From JASMHC01 sp964453855 (lineage in GTDB: Bacteria; Pseudomonadota; Alphaproteobacteria; Rhodobacterales; Rhodobacteraceae): a DNA stretch of 32,949 nucleotides. Numbering within the stretch: position 1 is the stretch's first letter; every line of letters begins with the position of its first letter. Below the pieces are notes generated by a model that saw nothing but the letters and a program-made list of their open reading frames with translations, made no database searches and was not told where the DNA came from. The translations under genes were made by a program, and so were the position numbers. Location: positions 1 to 32,949 of the forward strand of contig CAYVRN010000029.1 in assembly GCA_964453855.1 (NCBI GenBank). The letters are read 5' to 3'. Shown in pieces: positions 31,874 through 32,949 of the stretch.

Positions 31874-32749
31874 ATGTATGTCGTCACCCTTTTGACCGCC
31901 CCGTCCAATCCGTCGCTGGAAAGCGCACTGGTCGAAAACCTGCGCAACGCTTGGGGTGGCGGGGATGCCGATTGGCTGGCGGTGAACGAAGCCGCCGAGT
32001 TCGCGGTTGAGCAGATACCGTCAAATTTCTGGGATGTTTGGGAAAGCCTGCAGTCCGAGTGCGTGGATCTGGTGATCCAACCCGCCGAGAGTCGCCGCAA
32101 GAAGATGCTGCTGGCCGATATGGACAGCACCATGATCCAGCAAGAGTGTATCGACGAACTGGCGGACGAAGCCGGTGTCGGTGAGCGGGTCAAAGACATC
32201 ACCGCCCGCGCGATGAACGGAGAGCTGGATTTCGAAGGGGCGCTGATCGAACGCGTTGGATTGCTAAAGGGTCTGCCGGTGTCGGTGATCGACAAGGTGT
32301 TGGCAGACCGGATCACGCTGATGCCCGGCGGCAAGGCGCTGCTGGCGACGATGAAAGCAAACGGTGCCTACGCGGCGCTGGTATCAGGCGGGTTCACGGC
32401 GTTTACTGCCAAGGTTGCCGCTGAACTGGGCTTTGATGAAAACCGCGCCAATACGTTGCTAACACATAGTGATGAACTGTCTGGCGACGTAGGCCGCCCG
32501 ATCCTAGGCCGTGAAGCCAAGGTGCAGGCCTTGGAAGAGATCACCGCGCGTCTGGGCATTTCCGAGGACGAGGTGATCGCCGTCGGCGACGGGGCGAATG
32601 ACCTTGGCATGCTGACCCGCGCAGGTGCGGGCGTGGCCCTGCACGCCAAGCCATCGGTTGCGGCGCAGTGCAATGTGCGCATCAATCACGGCGACCTGAC
32701 TGCGTTGCTGTATGTGCAGGGGTATAAAAAGGCTGAGTTTGTGGGGTAG
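31874..32749 (+). CDS. serB: Phosphoserine phosphatase
   Basis: 291 residues. The HAD motif I is DMDSTMI, with nucleophile Asp82 and acid Asp84; motif II is SGGFTAF, motif III/IV is GDGANDLGML with a preceding lysine (REAKVQAL). An N-terminal ~75-residue ACT-like region precedes the catalytic domain. It removes phosphate from phosphoserine, the last step of serine synthesis. The start at 31874 has GGAGAAG upstream and gives MYVVTLLTA; the frame opens earlier at 31778. It is divergent from the minus-strand exported protein, on the opposite strand to serC and serA, and its stop codon is the first base of a palindromic repeat. Confidence 0.96.
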   Translation: MYVVTLLTAPSNPSLESALVENLRNAWGGGDADWLAVNEAAEFAVEQIPSNFWDVWESLQSECVDLVIQPAESRRKKMLLADMDSTMIQQECIDELADEAGVGERVKDITARAMNGELDFEGALIERVGLLKGLPVSVIDKVLADRITLMPGGKALLATMKANGAYAALVSGGFTAFTAKVAAELGFDENRANTLLTHSDELSGDVGRPILGREAKVQALEEITARLGISEDEVIAVGDGANDLGMLTRAGAGVALHAKPSVAAQCNVRINHGDLTALLYVQGYKKAEFVG

Positions 32750-32769
32750 ATGGGTGCAGAGCACCCATC
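32749..32769. repeat. GATGGGTGC palindrome at the serB stop
   Basis: GATGGGTGC-AGA-GCACCCATC, a 9-bp stem starting on the last base of the serB stop codon. It matches the two hairpins in the serC-serA spacer, and the preceding GTGGGGTAG is also shared with that site. Confidence 0.75.
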
Positions 32770-32949
32770 ACAATTGCCCCGCGCAGAGCGTCTCTGGCAG
32801 GGTCATTCTCTAGTTTCTGGGATCGTAAGAAAGTGGCGGGCCCGCCGGTTGGTCGTGGTTTTGAAGCCATGAGGCGGCAAACGCCCCTCCTGTAGGAACT
32901 GGCCGGAGGTCTCGGCATCCTCGCTCACGCTAGCCTACCTCTCCGATTT
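32770..32949. other. Unassigned tail of the window
   Basis: No gene I can support in this stretch. It contains a perfect 12-bp palindrome GGCGGGCCCGCC (32835-32846). A minus-strand open frame of 62 codons from about 32870 has AGGAGG 14 bases upstream but no recognisable sequence and overlaps serB; I left it out. Confidence 0.5.

Noticed and set aside
32682..32870. Short minus-strand frame at the end of the window
   Set aside because: It overlaps serB and the palindromic repeat, and its AGGAGG is 14 bases from the ATG. No similarity recognised.

Overview
The window looks like a chromosomal piece from an alphaproteobacterium of the Rhodobacterales (roseobacter group). Evidence from the sequence: the recR-ybaB-dnaX cluster, a TrcR-type (DUF1013) cell-cycle regulator, a COQ9 protein, a serC-serA operon with a structured leader, a cupin resembling dimethylsulfoniopropionate (DMSP) lyases of marine roseobacters, and the GC-rich intergenic palindromes common in this order. 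Two runs of exactly 100 N (3811-3910 and 24583-24682) mark scaffold gaps, so this is a draft assembly. No tRNA, rRNA, CRISPR array, prophage or insertion sequence was recognised.

Layout. 1-1335 is the 3' part of a GT14-type glycosyltransferase, followed by a HIT hydrolase (1344-1724). 1814-5929 is pheS, a class I glutamine amidotransferase, then pheT (interrupted by gap 1), closed by a terminator. 6014-7171 holds ytoQ and a convergent glutathione transferase. 7289-8617 holds two mechanosensitive channels, mscL and an mscS homologue. 8689-10423 is alanine dehydrogenase with a divergent Lrp/AsnC regulator. 10552-13199 is a small exported protein overlapping a hybrid sensor histidine kinase: the most system-like part of the window. 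13253-15678 is a GMC oxidoreductase convergent with a YghU-type glutathione enzyme. 15826-17810 holds rpsU (minus) and coq9 plus a quinone oxidoreductase (plus). 17913-19102 holds two exported proteins, one an RNase T2. 19172-21133 is trcR and an FAD oxidoreductase.

21300-24517 (minus) is dnaX, a small membrane protein, ybaB and recR. 24683-26156 is a class II aldolase-family protein convergent with a metallophosphoesterase. 26207-28129 (minus) is a cytochrome P450 followed by the DMSP-lyase-like cupin. 28251-32749 carries all three genes of the phosphorylated serine pathway: serC-serA on the minus strand, serB on the plus strand, with a small exported protein between them.

Most of the window is ordinary core genome. 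The points most worth following are the exported-protein/hybrid-kinase pair with its Shine-Dalgarno hairpin and apparent degenerate receiver domain, the P450 lacking the usual I-helix acid-threonine pair, the serC leader RNA, two families of intergenic palindromes (one fills the ybaB-recR spacer), and a hairpin whose 4-nt loop carries the stop codons of two convergent genes. I did not find a clearly new multi-gene defence or metabolic system.
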